A DNA stretch of 64,000 bases from an uncultured Pseudomonadales bacterium. Its GTDB lineage: Bacteria > Pseudomonadota > Gammaproteobacteria > Pseudomonadales > Azotimanducaceae. Positions 38,005 to 46,512 of the stretch are shown here, one piece after another. Numbering within the stretch: position 1 is the first letter of the stretch; each line of letters opens with the position of its first letter. Location: NCBI GenBank assembly GCA_951813515.1, contig OX638346.1:2287617-2351616 (forward strand). Direction: 5' to 3'. Made by a program: the position numbers and the translations under genes. The notes beneath the pieces are model-generated. The model worked only from the letters and a program-made list of their open reading frames with translations, ran no database searches and had not been told where the DNA came from.

Positions 38005-38117
38005 CCGAGGGGGTTGTCAATTCAGCCTATGAGGCCATCGTCCCCTTGTCTCTGCAAGGCCCCGCAGGGCGCATGTGGGAAATAGAGACCGTGGTCGATA
38101 GGAAGCCTCCTAATTGA
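38001..38117 (+). pseudogene. Truncated clan AA (retropepsin-like) aspartic protease
   Basis: A GTG overlapping the upstream stop opens TEGVVNSAYEAIVPLSLQG...EIETVVD, the N-terminus of bacterial retropepsin-like proteins up to the catalytic Asp. The following Thr-Gly is missing: the frame reads RKPPN and stops after 38 codons, about one third of normal length. It looks like a 3' truncation. Confidence 0.55.
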
Positions 38118-38240
38118 GGTAGGTGGTTCACACATCCCATCGCAATCCAGAAACCGAAGCTCTGATTGGCGTCCTACCCACGCGCCGATCAACAGGATGC
38201 AGGCGCAGTCTGATCAATGATGTTGCCGCGTTGCGTATAG

Positions 38241-39326
38241 TCACTCGCGCTCGGGCAGAAGCGCCAAGAGCGGCGGGTTGATGTAGATGTTCTCGCGTCC
38301 CGCCTTGATTTCCTCGAGGAGGCCTTCGGCTGCGAGGGCTTTCAGATAGACGGCGGCCGTCTGACGCTTGACGATGTCCGCGTTGACCACGTCGCTGATC
38401 CGGCAGTAAGGATGCACGAAGATCAGTTCCGCCAGTTCGCGGGAGTAGATTTTCGGCATCCTCTGTCGAATCGCACCAGCCGTCTCGTCGAGAAGCTCCC
38501 GGATCGCATGGATTTTCGCCGTGGTCCATTCGGCTGTCGTTCTAATGGCCTCGAGAATGAACAGTATCCATGTCTCCCACGCCTGTCGGGTCGTCACTTG
38601 AAGCAGATGCTGGTAGTAAAGCGCCTTGTTCCGGATGATGTGCCGACTGAGATAGAGCACGGGTATATCCAGCAGGCCCTTGTCAATCAGATAGAGCAGG
38701 TTCAGCACGCGTCCGGTCCGTCCGTTTCCGTCGACGAACGGGTGGATCGCCTCGAACTGATAATGCATGACGGCAAGGCGGATCAATGGGTCGATCTCCT
38801 CGGCCTCGTGAATGTACCGCTCCCAGTTGGCGAGCTTGCTCCGGAGAACGCCTTCTCCCTCCGGCGGCGTGTAGATGACCTGCTGGGTTGCATCGTTCAC
38901 CAACGCCGTTCCCGGCGTGGCGCGAATGTCGAGTTCCACCCCCTTGATCGTTCGACAGACCTCGACGGCCATGCCGGTAGAAACCGGCCGCCGCTCCAGC
39001 ATCTCGAATCCGTGGTGCAATGCGGTGCGGTAGCGCAGTGCCTCTTTGGTAGCAGGATCGGCTCGACCCGCCGTATCGTTGGCATAGCGGAACAACCGGT
39101 CCGTCGTCGTGACGATGTTCTCGATCTCGGAACTCGCCTGGGCTTCGAGCAGGGGGATCGAATTGATCAGCATCGCCTGGTTTGGGATAAGGCCCCCGGA
39201 GACCCGGAGCTCCGCCAGTGCCGCGCGCGCGGCAATGCAACTCCGAAGAATGGCCCTTGTCTCGGTGTCCGAAGCCGGCGGCAGGTTCGGAAGGTCATTG
39301 AAGGGGCGATTGGGATCGAACGCCAT
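38241..39326 (-). CDS. Fic-family protein with N-terminal inhibitory motif
   Basis: 361 residues. The Fic active loop HPFVDGNGRTGR is complete, so AMP transfer is likely. Near the N-terminus ASSEIENI matches the (S/T)xxxE(G/N) inhibitory helix, making this a class II Fic that restrains itself. The C-terminus is a winged helix (ISDVVNADIVKRQTAAVYLKALAAEGLLEE), so the protein may bind its own promoter, where TGTCGA repeats cluster. The ATG at 39326 is preferred; a longer frame from 39389 would start inside the repeats. Confidence 0.9.
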   Translation of the reverse strand: MAFDPNRPFNDLPNLPPASDTETRAILRSCIAARAALAELRVSGGLIPNQAMLINSIPLLEAQASSEIENIVTTTDRLFRYANDTAGRADPATKEALRYRTALHHGFEMLERRPVSTGMAVEVCRTIKGVELDIRATPGTALVNDATQQVIYTPPEGEGVLRSKLANWERYIHEAEEIDPLIRLAVMHYQFEAIHPFVDGNGRTGRVLNLLYLIDKGLLDIPVLYLSRHIIRNKALYYQHLLQVTTRQAWETWILFILEAIRTTAEWTTAKIHAIRELLDETAGAIRQRMPKIYSRELAELIFVHPYCRISDVVNADIVKRQTAAVYLKALAAEGLLEEIKAGRENIYINPPLLALLPERE

Positions 39327-39423
39327 GTCGATGTATCCTGCTCCCGTCGACACGTGTTCCGAACATGTCGATCTCATCGACATTTTCACTGCAACGTGTC
39401 GACGTAGAGAGAATATGTCGACA
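39326..39423 (-). promoter_or_regulatory. Array of TGTCGA half-sites upstream of fic
   Basis: The hexamer TGTCGA or its complement occurs at 39326, 39347, 39366, 39377, 39397 and 39416, plus an overlapping complement at 39418. Spacings are near 10 or 20 bp, one or two helical turns. ATGTCGAT and ATCGACAT (39365-39383) form a perfect inverted repeat with a 3-bp spacer. This is a multi-site operator lying on the leader and start of fic. Confidence 0.6.
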
Positions 39424-39619
39424 AGTTGGGTCGTGGCAAGCAGATCAGCCGGCTTGAAACGTCTACCACGCCGAAAACCTCGCGCTCGTCCACCCCCGTC
39501 GCGAAACTGCCTCCAACATCTTCCGTAACCCGAATCCGGGGAGAGGCTTATTCCATGCGAGTGTATTCTTATCGGGGAAGCACCTGGGCGGTGCCCGAGA
39601 CCATGTGGGGGAGCGAACG

Positions 39620-40636
39620 ATGAAACGCGTTGTTGTCACCGGCGAAAGCCAATGCGGCCTGGAAGACTTTGACGATCCCGGGGTCGCCGAGAATTACGCG
39701 AAGATCAAGATTCACGCCGCGCCCCTGTGCACCGAGTTCCACGTGTTCTTAAGAGGCATGCAACGTCCTCTCGGCGGTCACGAGGCGGCGGGTGAAGTCG
39801 TTGAGATCGGTCCGGCCGTGACCATGGTCAAGCCCGGCGACCGCGTCGCGGTGATGCCGCAGAGCGGCTGCGGCGTCTGCGATCTCTGCACCTCGGGAGA
39901 CCACATCTACTGCCCGGACAAGAAGGATCCGAAAGCGATCTGCGGCAACGAGACCGGCACCGCTACCCTCGGACAGTACTGCGTGCAGCAGGACTGGCTG
40001 CTGGTGCCGATCCCGGACGACATTTCCTACGACCACGCGAGCATGGCCTGCTGCGGCATGGGTCCTGGTTTCAACGCTAACCAGACGATGCAGGTCATGC
40101 CCACGGACACTGTGCTGATTTCGGGCCTGGGTCCGGTGGGGCTCGGTACCTCGATCACTGCGCTCTATCGCGGGGCGCGGGTCCTGGGGCTTGAAATGAA
40201 TCCCTACCGCGTCGCCCTCGCCAAGGACATGGGCGTCGAGGCGGTCGTCGATCCCACCAGCGATGATGCGCTGGACGAGATCATGGATCTGACGGACGGC
40301 AAAGGCGTGGACAAGAGCGTTGAATGCAGCAGCGTGGAGACGGCGCCGGAGTTCCTGATCCAGGCGGCCGCACTCAGGGGCCAAATCGCGTCCCCGGGCT
40401 GGGGCGGACCGATCAACGCGAGAGACGTCAACCGCAAGGGATTGACCGTGCACGGCTGTTGGCACTGGAATCACCAGCGGGACGCCAGCGTCATGATGGG
40501 CACGATACGCGGCGCGGAGTCCTTGCTCGACAAGGTGATCACCCATACATTCCCGTTTTCCGAAGTCCAACAGGCGCTGGAGACCAGGGCCAGCAACGAG
40601 TGCGGCAAGATCATCCTGCACCCATGGGAGAACTGA
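39620..40636 (+). CDS. Zinc-binding alcohol dehydrogenase family protein
   Basis: 338 residues, MDR fold. Catalytic zinc ligands are likely Cys in APLCTEFH and His in GGHEAAGEV; structural zinc cysteines are in CGVCDLC...YC. The Rossmann motif is GLGPVGLG. A GGGGGAG site precedes the ATG. The gene is four bases upstream of a close paralogue and then a ThuA gene, suggesting stepwise oxidation of a polyol or sugar derivative. Confidence 0.85.
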   Translation: MKRVVVTGESQCGLEDFDDPGVAENYAKIKIHAAPLCTEFHVFLRGMQRPLGGHEAAGEVVEIGPAVTMVKPGDRVAVMPQSGCGVCDLCTSGDHIYCPDKKDPKAICGNETGTATLGQYCVQQDWLLVPIPDDISYDHASMACCGMGPGFNANQTMQVMPTDTVLISGLGPVGLGTSITALYRGARVLGLEMNPYRVALAKDMGVEAVVDPTSDDALDEIMDLTDGKGVDKSVECSSVETAPEFLIQAAALRGQIASPGWGGPINARDVNRKGLTVHGCWHWNHQRDASVMMGTIRGAESLLDKVITHTFPFSEVQQALETRASNECGKIILHPWEN

Positions 40637-40640
40637 AGAC

Positions 40641-41687
40641 TTGAAGACCGTTGCCATCACCGGCGTCGAGCAGTGCGAGCTGATCGACAAGCCCGTCCCC
40701 CACGCGAAGGACGAATTCGTGGTCGTCAAGGTGCTGTCGGCGCCGCTCTGCACGGAATACGCCGACTATGCCGATGGCTGCGCGCGGGCGGAATTCCAGC
40801 GCGGCGATGAAGATCCTTCCTGCCTGGGTCACGAAGCGGCGGGGGAGGTCGTGGAGGTCGCGAGGCCCGGCAAGGTGAACGTCGGCGACCGGGTCGTCGT
40901 GATGCCTGGGTTCTGGTGCGGCAACTGCCGTTTCTGCCTGAGCGGCGCTTATATTCACTGCCAGGATCCGGTCGATCCCCACGCGTCCTGCGGCACCGAA
41001 GCCGGTGCGGCGGCCTATGCCGAGTACTGTCTCAAGCAGGACTGGCTGGTCCTGCCGATACCGGACGAGATGTCGTTCGATCATGCCAGCATGGCCTGCT
41101 GCGGCCTCGGACCCGCCTGGAACGCCATGGAGACCATGCAGGTGTCCGGCACGGATACGGTGCTGGTCAGCGGCCTCGGTCCCGTGGGTCTCGGCACGGT
41201 GATCAATGCCGTCTACCGCGGGGCGCGGGTCATCGGCGTTGCCCGCAACAGCTTTCGCAGCCAGCTCGCGAAAGACCTCGGTGCCGAAGTCGTGCTCGAT
41301 CCGGACAGCGACGACGTAGTCGGCGAGGTTCTCGAACTGACTGGCGGTCTTGGCGCGTCGAAGTCCGTGGAGACGAGCGGCCAGTCGCGCTACATGGACC
41401 TCCTGTTGCCGGCCACCCGCAGGCTGGGAGACTTCGCCTTCGTGGGCGAGTCCGGCGACTACACCATCCAGGTCAGCGACGGCATGATTCGCAACGGCCT
41501 GCACCTGCATGGCATTTGGCACTGGAGCCTGGGCGACGCGCCCGACATGCTGAACATGATTTCCGAGGTGGGCGATTCGCTCGACAAGCTGATCACCCAC
41601 CACTTTCCCCTTTCACAGATCGAAGATGCCTGGAGACTGCAAATGAGCGGCATGTGCGGCAAGGTCATGGTGCATCCCCATGACTGA
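40641..41687 (+). CDS. Zinc-binding alcohol dehydrogenase family protein, paralogue
   Basis: 348 residues, similar along its length to the preceding gene (APLCTEYADY, LGHEAAGEV, WCGNCRFCLSG, GLGPVGLG, HHFPLSQIEDAW). It starts with TTG after a GGGAG site and overlaps the ThuA gene by eight bases. Tandem non-identical dehydrogenases may work on successive or related substrates or form a mixed oligomer. Confidence 0.84.
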   Translation: MKTVAITGVEQCELIDKPVPHAKDEFVVVKVLSAPLCTEYADYADGCARAEFQRGDEDPSCLGHEAAGEVVEVARPGKVNVGDRVVVMPGFWCGNCRFCLSGAYIHCQDPVDPHASCGTEAGAAAYAEYCLKQDWLVLPIPDEMSFDHASMACCGLGPAWNAMETMQVSGTDTVLVSGLGPVGLGTVINAVYRGARVIGVARNSFRSQLAKDLGAEVVLDPDSDDVVGEVLELTGGLGASKSVETSGQSRYMDLLLPATRRLGDFAFVGESGDYTIQVSDGMIRNGLHLHGIWHWSLGDAPDMLNMISEVGDSLDKLITHHFPLSQIEDAWRLQMSGMCGKVMVHPHD

Positions 41688-42615
41688 TCAACTATGGCTT
41701 GAATTCAAAGGAACGGATGGCCCCGGCGCGGGCAAACACATCGTGCTGGTCAGCGGCGACGAGGAGTACCGCTCGGAAGAAGCGCTGCCCATGATGGCGA
41801 AGATCCTGTCGACGCATCACGGCTTCGACTGCACCGTGCTGTTCGCGATCGACCCCGAGACCGGCGAGATCGATCCGGAGCACCAGACCAACATTCCCGG
41901 TCTCGATGCGCTCGATTTGGCCGACCTCATGCTGATTTTCACCCGCTTCCGGGAACTGCCCGACGCGCAGATGAAGCACATCGTCGACTACATCAACTCG
42001 GGCCGCCCGATCATGGGTCTCAGGACGGCGACCCACGCCTTCCAGTACAGCCGCGACAAGAGCGGTCCCTACGCCAAGTACGACTGCACGAACGAGGAGT
42101 TCGAGGGCGGTTTCGGCCGCCAGGTGCTGGGCGATACCTGGGTTGCGCACCACGGCCATCACGGATACGAGAGCACCCGCGCCCTGATCAACCCGGCATC
42201 GAAGGACCATCCCGTCCTGGAGGGCGTCGAGGACGTCTGGGGAACGACGGATGTGTATGCGGTGGGCGAGTTGACGGGCAACCCGCAGGTCCTGCTGGAC
42301 GGCCAGGTCCTTGTCGGCATGAACCACGACGACGACCCCAAGCCGGATACGCCCACCATGCCCATCGCCTGGATCAAGGAGTACACCGGCGACGAAGGCA
42401 AGACGTCGCAGGTCTTCTGTACCACCATGGGCGCGGCCACCGACCTGCGCAGCGATGACCTGCGGCGCCTGCTGGTCAATGTCGCCTACTGGGGCATGGG
42501 GATGGAAGACAGAATCGACCCGAGTCGCAGTGTGGATACGGTGGGGCCGTATGACCCGACCCCGTTCGGCTTTGGCACGCACAGGAAGGGTCGGAGGCCA
42601 CCTTATTACGCCTGA
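41680..42615 (+). CDS. ThuA-domain protein
   Basis: 311 residues. HIVLVSGDEEYRSEEALPMMAKIL opens a class-I-glutamine-amidotransferase-like ThuA fold; IVDYINSGRPIMGLRTATHAF and the WVAHHGHHGYEST loop are typical. ThuA proteins take part in use of trehalose and related sugars, probably with partner dehydrogenases, which agrees with the coupled dehydrogenase genes. Confidence 0.82.
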   Translation: MTDQLWLEFKGTDGPGAGKHIVLVSGDEEYRSEEALPMMAKILSTHHGFDCTVLFAIDPETGEIDPEHQTNIPGLDALDLADLMLIFTRFRELPDAQMKHIVDYINSGRPIMGLRTATHAFQYSRDKSGPYAKYDCTNEEFEGGFGRQVLGDTWVAHHGHHGYESTRALINPASKDHPVLEGVEDVWGTTDVYAVGELTGNPQVLLDGQVLVGMNHDDDPKPDTPTMPIAWIKEYTGDEGKTSQVFCTTMGAATDLRSDDLRRLLVNVAYWGMGMEDRIDPSRSVDTVGPYDPTPFGFGTHRKGRRPPYYA

Positions 42616-42669
42616 TCGACCGGAGGCGCGCCATGGAGTACGTCGCGGTCAGCGGCGGGCGAGCCGCAG

Positions 42670-43050
42670 TTGGCAGCGGAGCACTTGGCCGAGTTTCTGC
42701 AACTCTTCGCGAAAACGGACTACGCGCGGCCCATGGTGCGGGAACGGGCAGCGGCGATTCCTTTGCTCACGCGGTTCCTGGAGACCAAGCCTGGATTGCA
42801 GCTTGAGAACTGGGCGTCGGAGCTACTGATGGTGGCACGGACGGCCGAAGACGACGAGCCACCAAAGCTGACAGCGCGGGAGTTCGAGGTGTTGCACCGG
42901 CTGGAAGCACAGACGGATCGACAGATCGCGGCAGACCTGGGGCTGACGCGGGACGGCGTGCGTTACCACGTGCGGCACCTGTTCGCCAAGCTCGGCGTAC
43001 ATGGTCGCAAGATCGCCGTGAATCGTGCCAGGTCGCTGGGCATTGTGTAA
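42670..43050 (+). pseudogene. C-terminal fragment of a LuxR/MalT-type regulator
   Basis: The 126-codon frame matches only the end of MalT-like proteins: FLQLFAKTDYARPMVRERAAAIPLLTRFLE, then the LuxR helix-turn-helix LTAREFEVLHRLEAQTDRQIAADLGLTRDGVRYHVRHLFAKLGV. The ATPase and TPR parts are absent and only a TTG start is available. It could still be a free DNA-binding domain. Confidence 0.6.
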
Positions 43051-43148
43051 GTCGCTTCAAGGCGCGTTTCACGCGCAATCCTGTCCACCTTGACGAGCCC
43101 TTCGGGCCCGGGCGACTATCGTGGCAATAGGCGAAGGCAGGGGATGGC

Positions 43149-44138
43149 ATGGACAAGAACTACACGATTTTCATCGGAACCATCGGCAATGGCCTGCGTT
43201 GCAGCCGGGACGGCGGCGAGACCTGGCAAGGCACCCCGTCCGATCAACCGCTTCCCGATAGTGGCGTCGGTGGACTGGAGGGGAACGTTCGGGCGCTCGC
43301 AGTCTATCCGGACGACCCTCACCGGATACTCGCGGGATCGGACCGGATGGGCATCTACCGCAGCGACGACAACGGCGCTTCATGGCGTCTCCTCAAATCT
43401 CCCATGGAGGGGTTGGAGATCTGGTCGATCGACGTGGACCCCATAAACTCGGACAACATCTACGTCGGCACCAGGCCCAAGGGGTTCCGGTCACGGGACG
43501 GCGGGCAGACCTGGGAGAAGATGGACATCAGCGTCGACGAAGGCGCCCCCGTGTGGCCGCCGAGAACCACCAAGATCACCGTCGACCCCCGCGACCATCG
43601 CACCATCTGGGCGAGCGCCGAGGTGGATGGCGTGCACAAGAGTACGGATGGCGGGGACACCTGGGCGCGGCAATCCAAGATCGGCCCGAGCCAGTTTTAC
43701 GATGACGTGCACTGCATGGCCATCAACGGGGACGATTCGAGGGTCTATGCGAGCACTCCGTTCGGCATCGCCACGAGCCTCGACGACGGCGCGAGCTGGG
43801 ACATCCATGAGTTCCCCGAAATCTCGTACTGTCGAGGCGTCATCATCAAGCAGGACGACCCGGATACGCTGTTCCTCGGCAACGGCAACGGGATACCCGG
43901 AGAAACCGGCGCGATCCGGCGAACCAGGGACGGCGGCAAGAGTTGGGAGCCGGTGCCTTTGCCCGTGGAGCCCAACTCAGTGGTCTACTGGCTTGGCACC
44001 CACCGCGACGTCTCGGACACCATCGTCGGCGCCACCATCCATGGCTACATTTACGTCAGCGAGGACGGCGGCGAGGACTGGGAGAAGCTGGAACTGGAGT
44101 TCGGCCATATCCGCGGCGTCGCGGTAACGCCCAACTAG
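43149..44138 (+). CDS. BNR/sialidase-type beta-propeller protein
   Basis: 329 residues with at least five BNR repeats (SRDGGETWQG, SDDNGASWRL, SRDGGQTWEK, STDGGDTWAR, SLDDGASWDI, TRDGGKSWEP, SEDGGEDWEK). There is no signal peptide and no sialidase catalytic Arg/Asp set that I can place, so it is probably a ligand-binding propeller or a glycosidase-like enzyme of unknown substrate. A GST gene follows. Confidence 0.8.
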   Translation: MDKNYTIFIGTIGNGLRCSRDGGETWQGTPSDQPLPDSGVGGLEGNVRALAVYPDDPHRILAGSDRMGIYRSDDNGASWRLLKSPMEGLEIWSIDVDPINSDNIYVGTRPKGFRSRDGGQTWEKMDISVDEGAPVWPPRTTKITVDPRDHRTIWASAEVDGVHKSTDGGDTWARQSKIGPSQFYDDVHCMAINGDDSRVYASTPFGIATSLDDGASWDIHEFPEISYCRGVIIKQDDPDTLFLGNGNGIPGETGAIRRTRDGGKSWEPVPLPVEPNSVVYWLGTHRDVSDTIVGATIHGYIYVSEDGGEDWEKLELEFGHIRGVAVTPN

Positions 44139-44224
44139 CGGCTCATCGTCGCCGGCGGCGCGGTCTTCGGATCCGCCCGGGCCAGTCTCTTCGGGATGGC
44201 GAGCTTCACCAACAAGGAGTCTGC

Positions 44225-44833
44225 ATGCTGACCATCTACCACTACAGGTCCACGCGATCGGTCCGCGTGATCTGGGCGTGCGAAGAACTGTCCATTCCCT
44301 ACCACCTCGAAATCATCGACCCTTCCGAGGAGTATCGTCGCAGCGAGGAATGGCGGGCCCTGAGCCCGACGGGCAGGATTCCGGCGATGGCGGACGACGG
44401 CTTCACGATGTTCGAGTCCGGCGCGATGCTGCAGTACGTGCTGGACAGGTACGGCGGCGGGCGCCTGGTTCCCGAGCCCGGCACCGCAGACAGCGCGCAC
44501 TACCTGCAGTGGAGCTGGTTCGCCGAAGCGACCTGTTCGCGACCCATAGGCGACTTCATCCGCCACGCGTTGAACACGCCGGAAGCGGAGCGGGTCCCGG
44601 CGCTCGTCGACGAGGCCCGATCACAGGTGATTACCTGTCTCGACGCGGTCGAATCCGCACTCCAGGACACCGACTACCTCGTTGCCAACCGGTTCGGCGC
44701 TGCGGACATCATGATGGGATACACGCTCATGGTCGTGCAGCTTGTGAAGCTGCTGGGCAACGACCATCCGAGGACGAGCGCGTACCTTGCGCGGCTGAGC
44801 GAAAGCGACGGCTACAAGGTCGCAACCGCATGA
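44225..44833 (+). CDS. Glutathione S-transferase family protein
   Basis: 202 residues: thioredoxin-like N-domain (IYHYRSTRSVRVIWACEELSIPY, GRIPAMADDGFTMFESGAMLQYV) and helical C-domain (FGAADIMMGYTL). It has a strong AAGGAG site before the ATG at 44225. It may conjugate or isomerise an intermediate of the surrounding catabolic genes. Confidence 0.88.
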   Translation: MLTIYHYRSTRSVRVIWACEELSIPYHLEIIDPSEEYRRSEEWRALSPTGRIPAMADDGFTMFESGAMLQYVLDRYGGGRLVPEPGTADSAHYLQWSWFAEATCSRPIGDFIRHALNTPEAERVPALVDEARSQVITCLDAVESALQDTDYLVANRFGAADIMMGYTLMVVQLVKLLGNDHPRTSAYLARLSESDGYKVATA

Positions 44834-44916
44834 TCGCGAACTGCGGATGTGCGGTGGCGCCTCCTTCCCGATAGCCGGCGAGGAACTGCCCGGCGCGAAC
44901 GGTCGGTCCCCATTTG

Positions 44917-44935
44917 CCGCCCTTGTCCGGGGCGG
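44917..44935 (+). terminator. Weak hairpin after the GST gene
   Basis: CCGCCC and GGGCGG form a 6-bp stem with a 7-base loop between the convergent GST and STAS genes. There is no T-run, so efficiency is doubtful. Confidence 0.25.
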
Positions 44936-44940
44936 ATTGC

Positions 44941-45291
44941 TTAGTTCTGAACGCCGAACGCGATCAATGCGGCCTCACGCGTCTCGTGGAGTTCGAATGA
45001 CTGGTTGAGGCCGGTGGTCGCCAGAAGCGAACGCAGGAAGCTGTCTTCCGGCGAGCAGATCGCAAAACGCGTTGATCTGCGCGCCTGCGCCCGCGCGGCA
45101 ATCAAGAGGGCACGGATACCCCCACTGGCAATGTAGTCAAGATCTGCCGTGTCCAGGATGATGGGGCTCGGGCCGACGCGACGAACCAGATCGTCCAGGA
45201 ATAGCCCGAACCCCTCCGCGCCGGACCAGTCGACGCGACCGGCGACTGAAACGACAAGGACATCGCCTACTCGATCACTGTCCAGTTCCAT
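44941..45291 (-). CDS. STAS-domain anti-sigma-factor antagonist-like protein
   Basis: 116 residues. DVLVVSVAGRVDWSGAEGF and PIILDTADLDYIASGGIRALL give the STAS fold; the Ser in IASGG is at the usual phosphorylation site of SpoIIAA-like proteins. The ATG at 45291 (AGAGAG upstream) is preferred over a TTG at 45324. No kinase or phosphatase partner lies adjacent. Confidence 0.82.
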   Translation of the reverse strand: MELDSDRVGDVLVVSVAGRVDWSGAEGFGLFLDDLVRRVGPSPIILDTADLDYIASGGIRALLIAARAQARRSTRFAICSPEDSFLRSLLATTGLNQSFELHETREAALIAFGVQN

Positions 45292-45359
45292 GTGCTCTCT
45301 TGGTCGCGTGCCGGCACCGTTCAATAAACGATACCCCTCGTGCGTCCGCGTGGCTTACC

Positions 45360-45379
45360 TATAAGTAGATTATATAAGT
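45360..45379 (-). promoter_or_regulatory. Direct repeats with a consensus -10 upstream of the STAS gene
   Basis: TATAAGT occurs at 45360-45366 and 45373-45379, 13 bp apart. Between and overlapping them, the minus strand has a perfect TATAAT (45369-45374). No good -35 lies 17 bp further up, so an activator or alternative sigma factor may be needed. Confidence 0.45.
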
Positions 45380-45398
45380 GGACAAACGGGTGCCTCAC

Positions 45399-45488
45399 CT
45401 AAGGCAATATCGGTGGCCTCGTGACGATCGACGATTGCATGCAGCCGGTGAGGAGCCAGCACGCCATCCCCGCCAGGAGTCTCTTCAT
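45399..45488 (-). CDS. Possible very small lipoprotein
   Basis: A 29-codon frame: MKRLLAGMACWLLTGC then MQSSIVTRPPILP. The charged start, hydrophobic run and lipobox LLTGC are a complete lipoprotein signal at the right distance, unlikely in a random frame of this size. There is no clear ribosome site. It may be a truncated lipoprotein or a genuine small one. Confidence 0.4.
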   Translation of the reverse strand: MKRLLAGMACWLLTGCMQSSIVTRPPILP

Positions 45489-45609
45489 GGTTCAGTTTTT
45501 TCACCGACTGGCCAGCTGTTTTGCATCCTAACCCCGCGGCCGGTCGTGCCATAGATATTTGTGGGCCGGTGCTGCTAGTGTGAGTGCTCCAGCACGACAC
45601 GACACGAAC

Positions 45610-46398
45610 ATGCCGAAGTACCAGTACTCCGACTCGCTGCAAACCGAACTCAGCGAAACCGGCGTGCTCACCGTCACGCTGAACCGGCCGGAAAGGCTGA
45701 ACGCGTTTGATGGCGAGCTGCGCGAAGCAATCTACAACATGCTGGCGGACGTGCGGGACGACGGCGACGTAAGGGCTCTGGTGCTGACGGGGGCGGGCCG
45801 CGCGTTCTGCTCCGGGGCGGATCTCAGTGCGCCGGACCAGCGCAAATGGCCGTCCCGTCCTCACGAGCCGCGATTCATGTGGTGTGTCGACCTGTTGGAA
45901 ATGCCCAAGCCGACGATCGCCGCGATTCACGGCCCAGCCGCTGGCGGCGGGCTGGGCCTGGCGCTGCTGTGCGATATCCGCATCTGTTCGGACCGCGCGC
46001 GACTGATTCCGATCTGGAACAAGCGCGCGATACACCCTGACGACCTGGTCACGTGGACGTTGCCGAGACACGTCGGGTACAGCCGGGCGCTCATGTGGTT
46101 GTACCTGGCCGAAGACATCCCGCTGGACGAGGCGAGAAGCGCCGGCCTCGTGATGGATGTATGCGCGCCGGAAGATCTGATGCCGCGGGCGCAGGCGCTC
46201 GCGGACAAGCTGGCAGCAGGGCCTACCCTGCACTATGCGCTGACCAAGCAAGCCGTTCTCCGTGGACTGATCCGGGAGCCGAAGGACTCCGCGATGATCG
46301 AGGTGTGGGGACAGAATCGTGCATCCGAGAGCGAAGACCGCGAGGAAGGCGTACGCGCTTTCAAGGAGAGGCGCGCACCGGTGTTCAAGGGCCGCTAG
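45610..46398 (+). CDS. Enoyl-CoA hydratase/isomerase (crotonase) family
   Basis: 262 residues. TVTLNRPERLNAFD is the N-terminal signature; the oxyanion-hole loops are FCSGADLS and IHGPAAGGGLGLAL. Where many hydratases have the second catalytic Glu region, this has LIPIWNKRAIHPDD, so it may be an isomerase or another crotonase activity. The ATG at 45610 is used; the frame extends upstream without homology. Confidence 0.85.
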   Translation: MPKYQYSDSLQTELSETGVLTVTLNRPERLNAFDGELREAIYNMLADVRDDGDVRALVLTGAGRAFCSGADLSAPDQRKWPSRPHEPRFMWCVDLLEMPKPTIAAIHGPAAGGGLGLALLCDIRICSDRARLIPIWNKRAIHPDDLVTWTLPRHVGYSRALMWLYLAEDIPLDEARSAGLVMDVCAPEDLMPRAQALADKLAAGPTLHYALTKQAVLRGLIREPKDSAMIEVWGQNRASESEDREEGVRAFKERRAPVFKGR

Positions 46399-46443
46399 CA
46401 GCCAGCGGACTAGCCGCGCGCGCGGCGGAATCGACGAACGGCG

Positions 46444-46467
46444 CCTGCATGGGCGACGGATTTTGGC
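46444..46467 (+). terminator. Repeated hairpin-ATTTT element after the crotonase gene
   Basis: A short imperfect stem (CGCC...GGGCG) is followed by ACGGATTTTGGC. The 17-mer GGGCGACGGATTTTGGC recurs exactly at 50119-50135, also just after a gene end. It may be a weak terminator or a dispersed repeat. Confidence 0.35.
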
Positions 46468-46478
46468 ACGGGGACGAC

Positions 46479-46511
46479 CTCCCGCCTGCACGGTCGAAGC
46501 GGAGGCGGGAG
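46479..46511 (+). promoter_or_regulatory. Hairpin hiding the ribosome site of the YeiH-type gene
   Basis: CTCCCGCCT (46479-46487) pairs perfectly with AGGCGGGAG (46503-46511) around a 15-base loop. The second arm is the Shine-Dalgarno region directly before the ATG at 46513. The fold would block translation unless melted or bound, so it may be a translational switch. Confidence 0.5.
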
Positions 46512-46512
46512 A

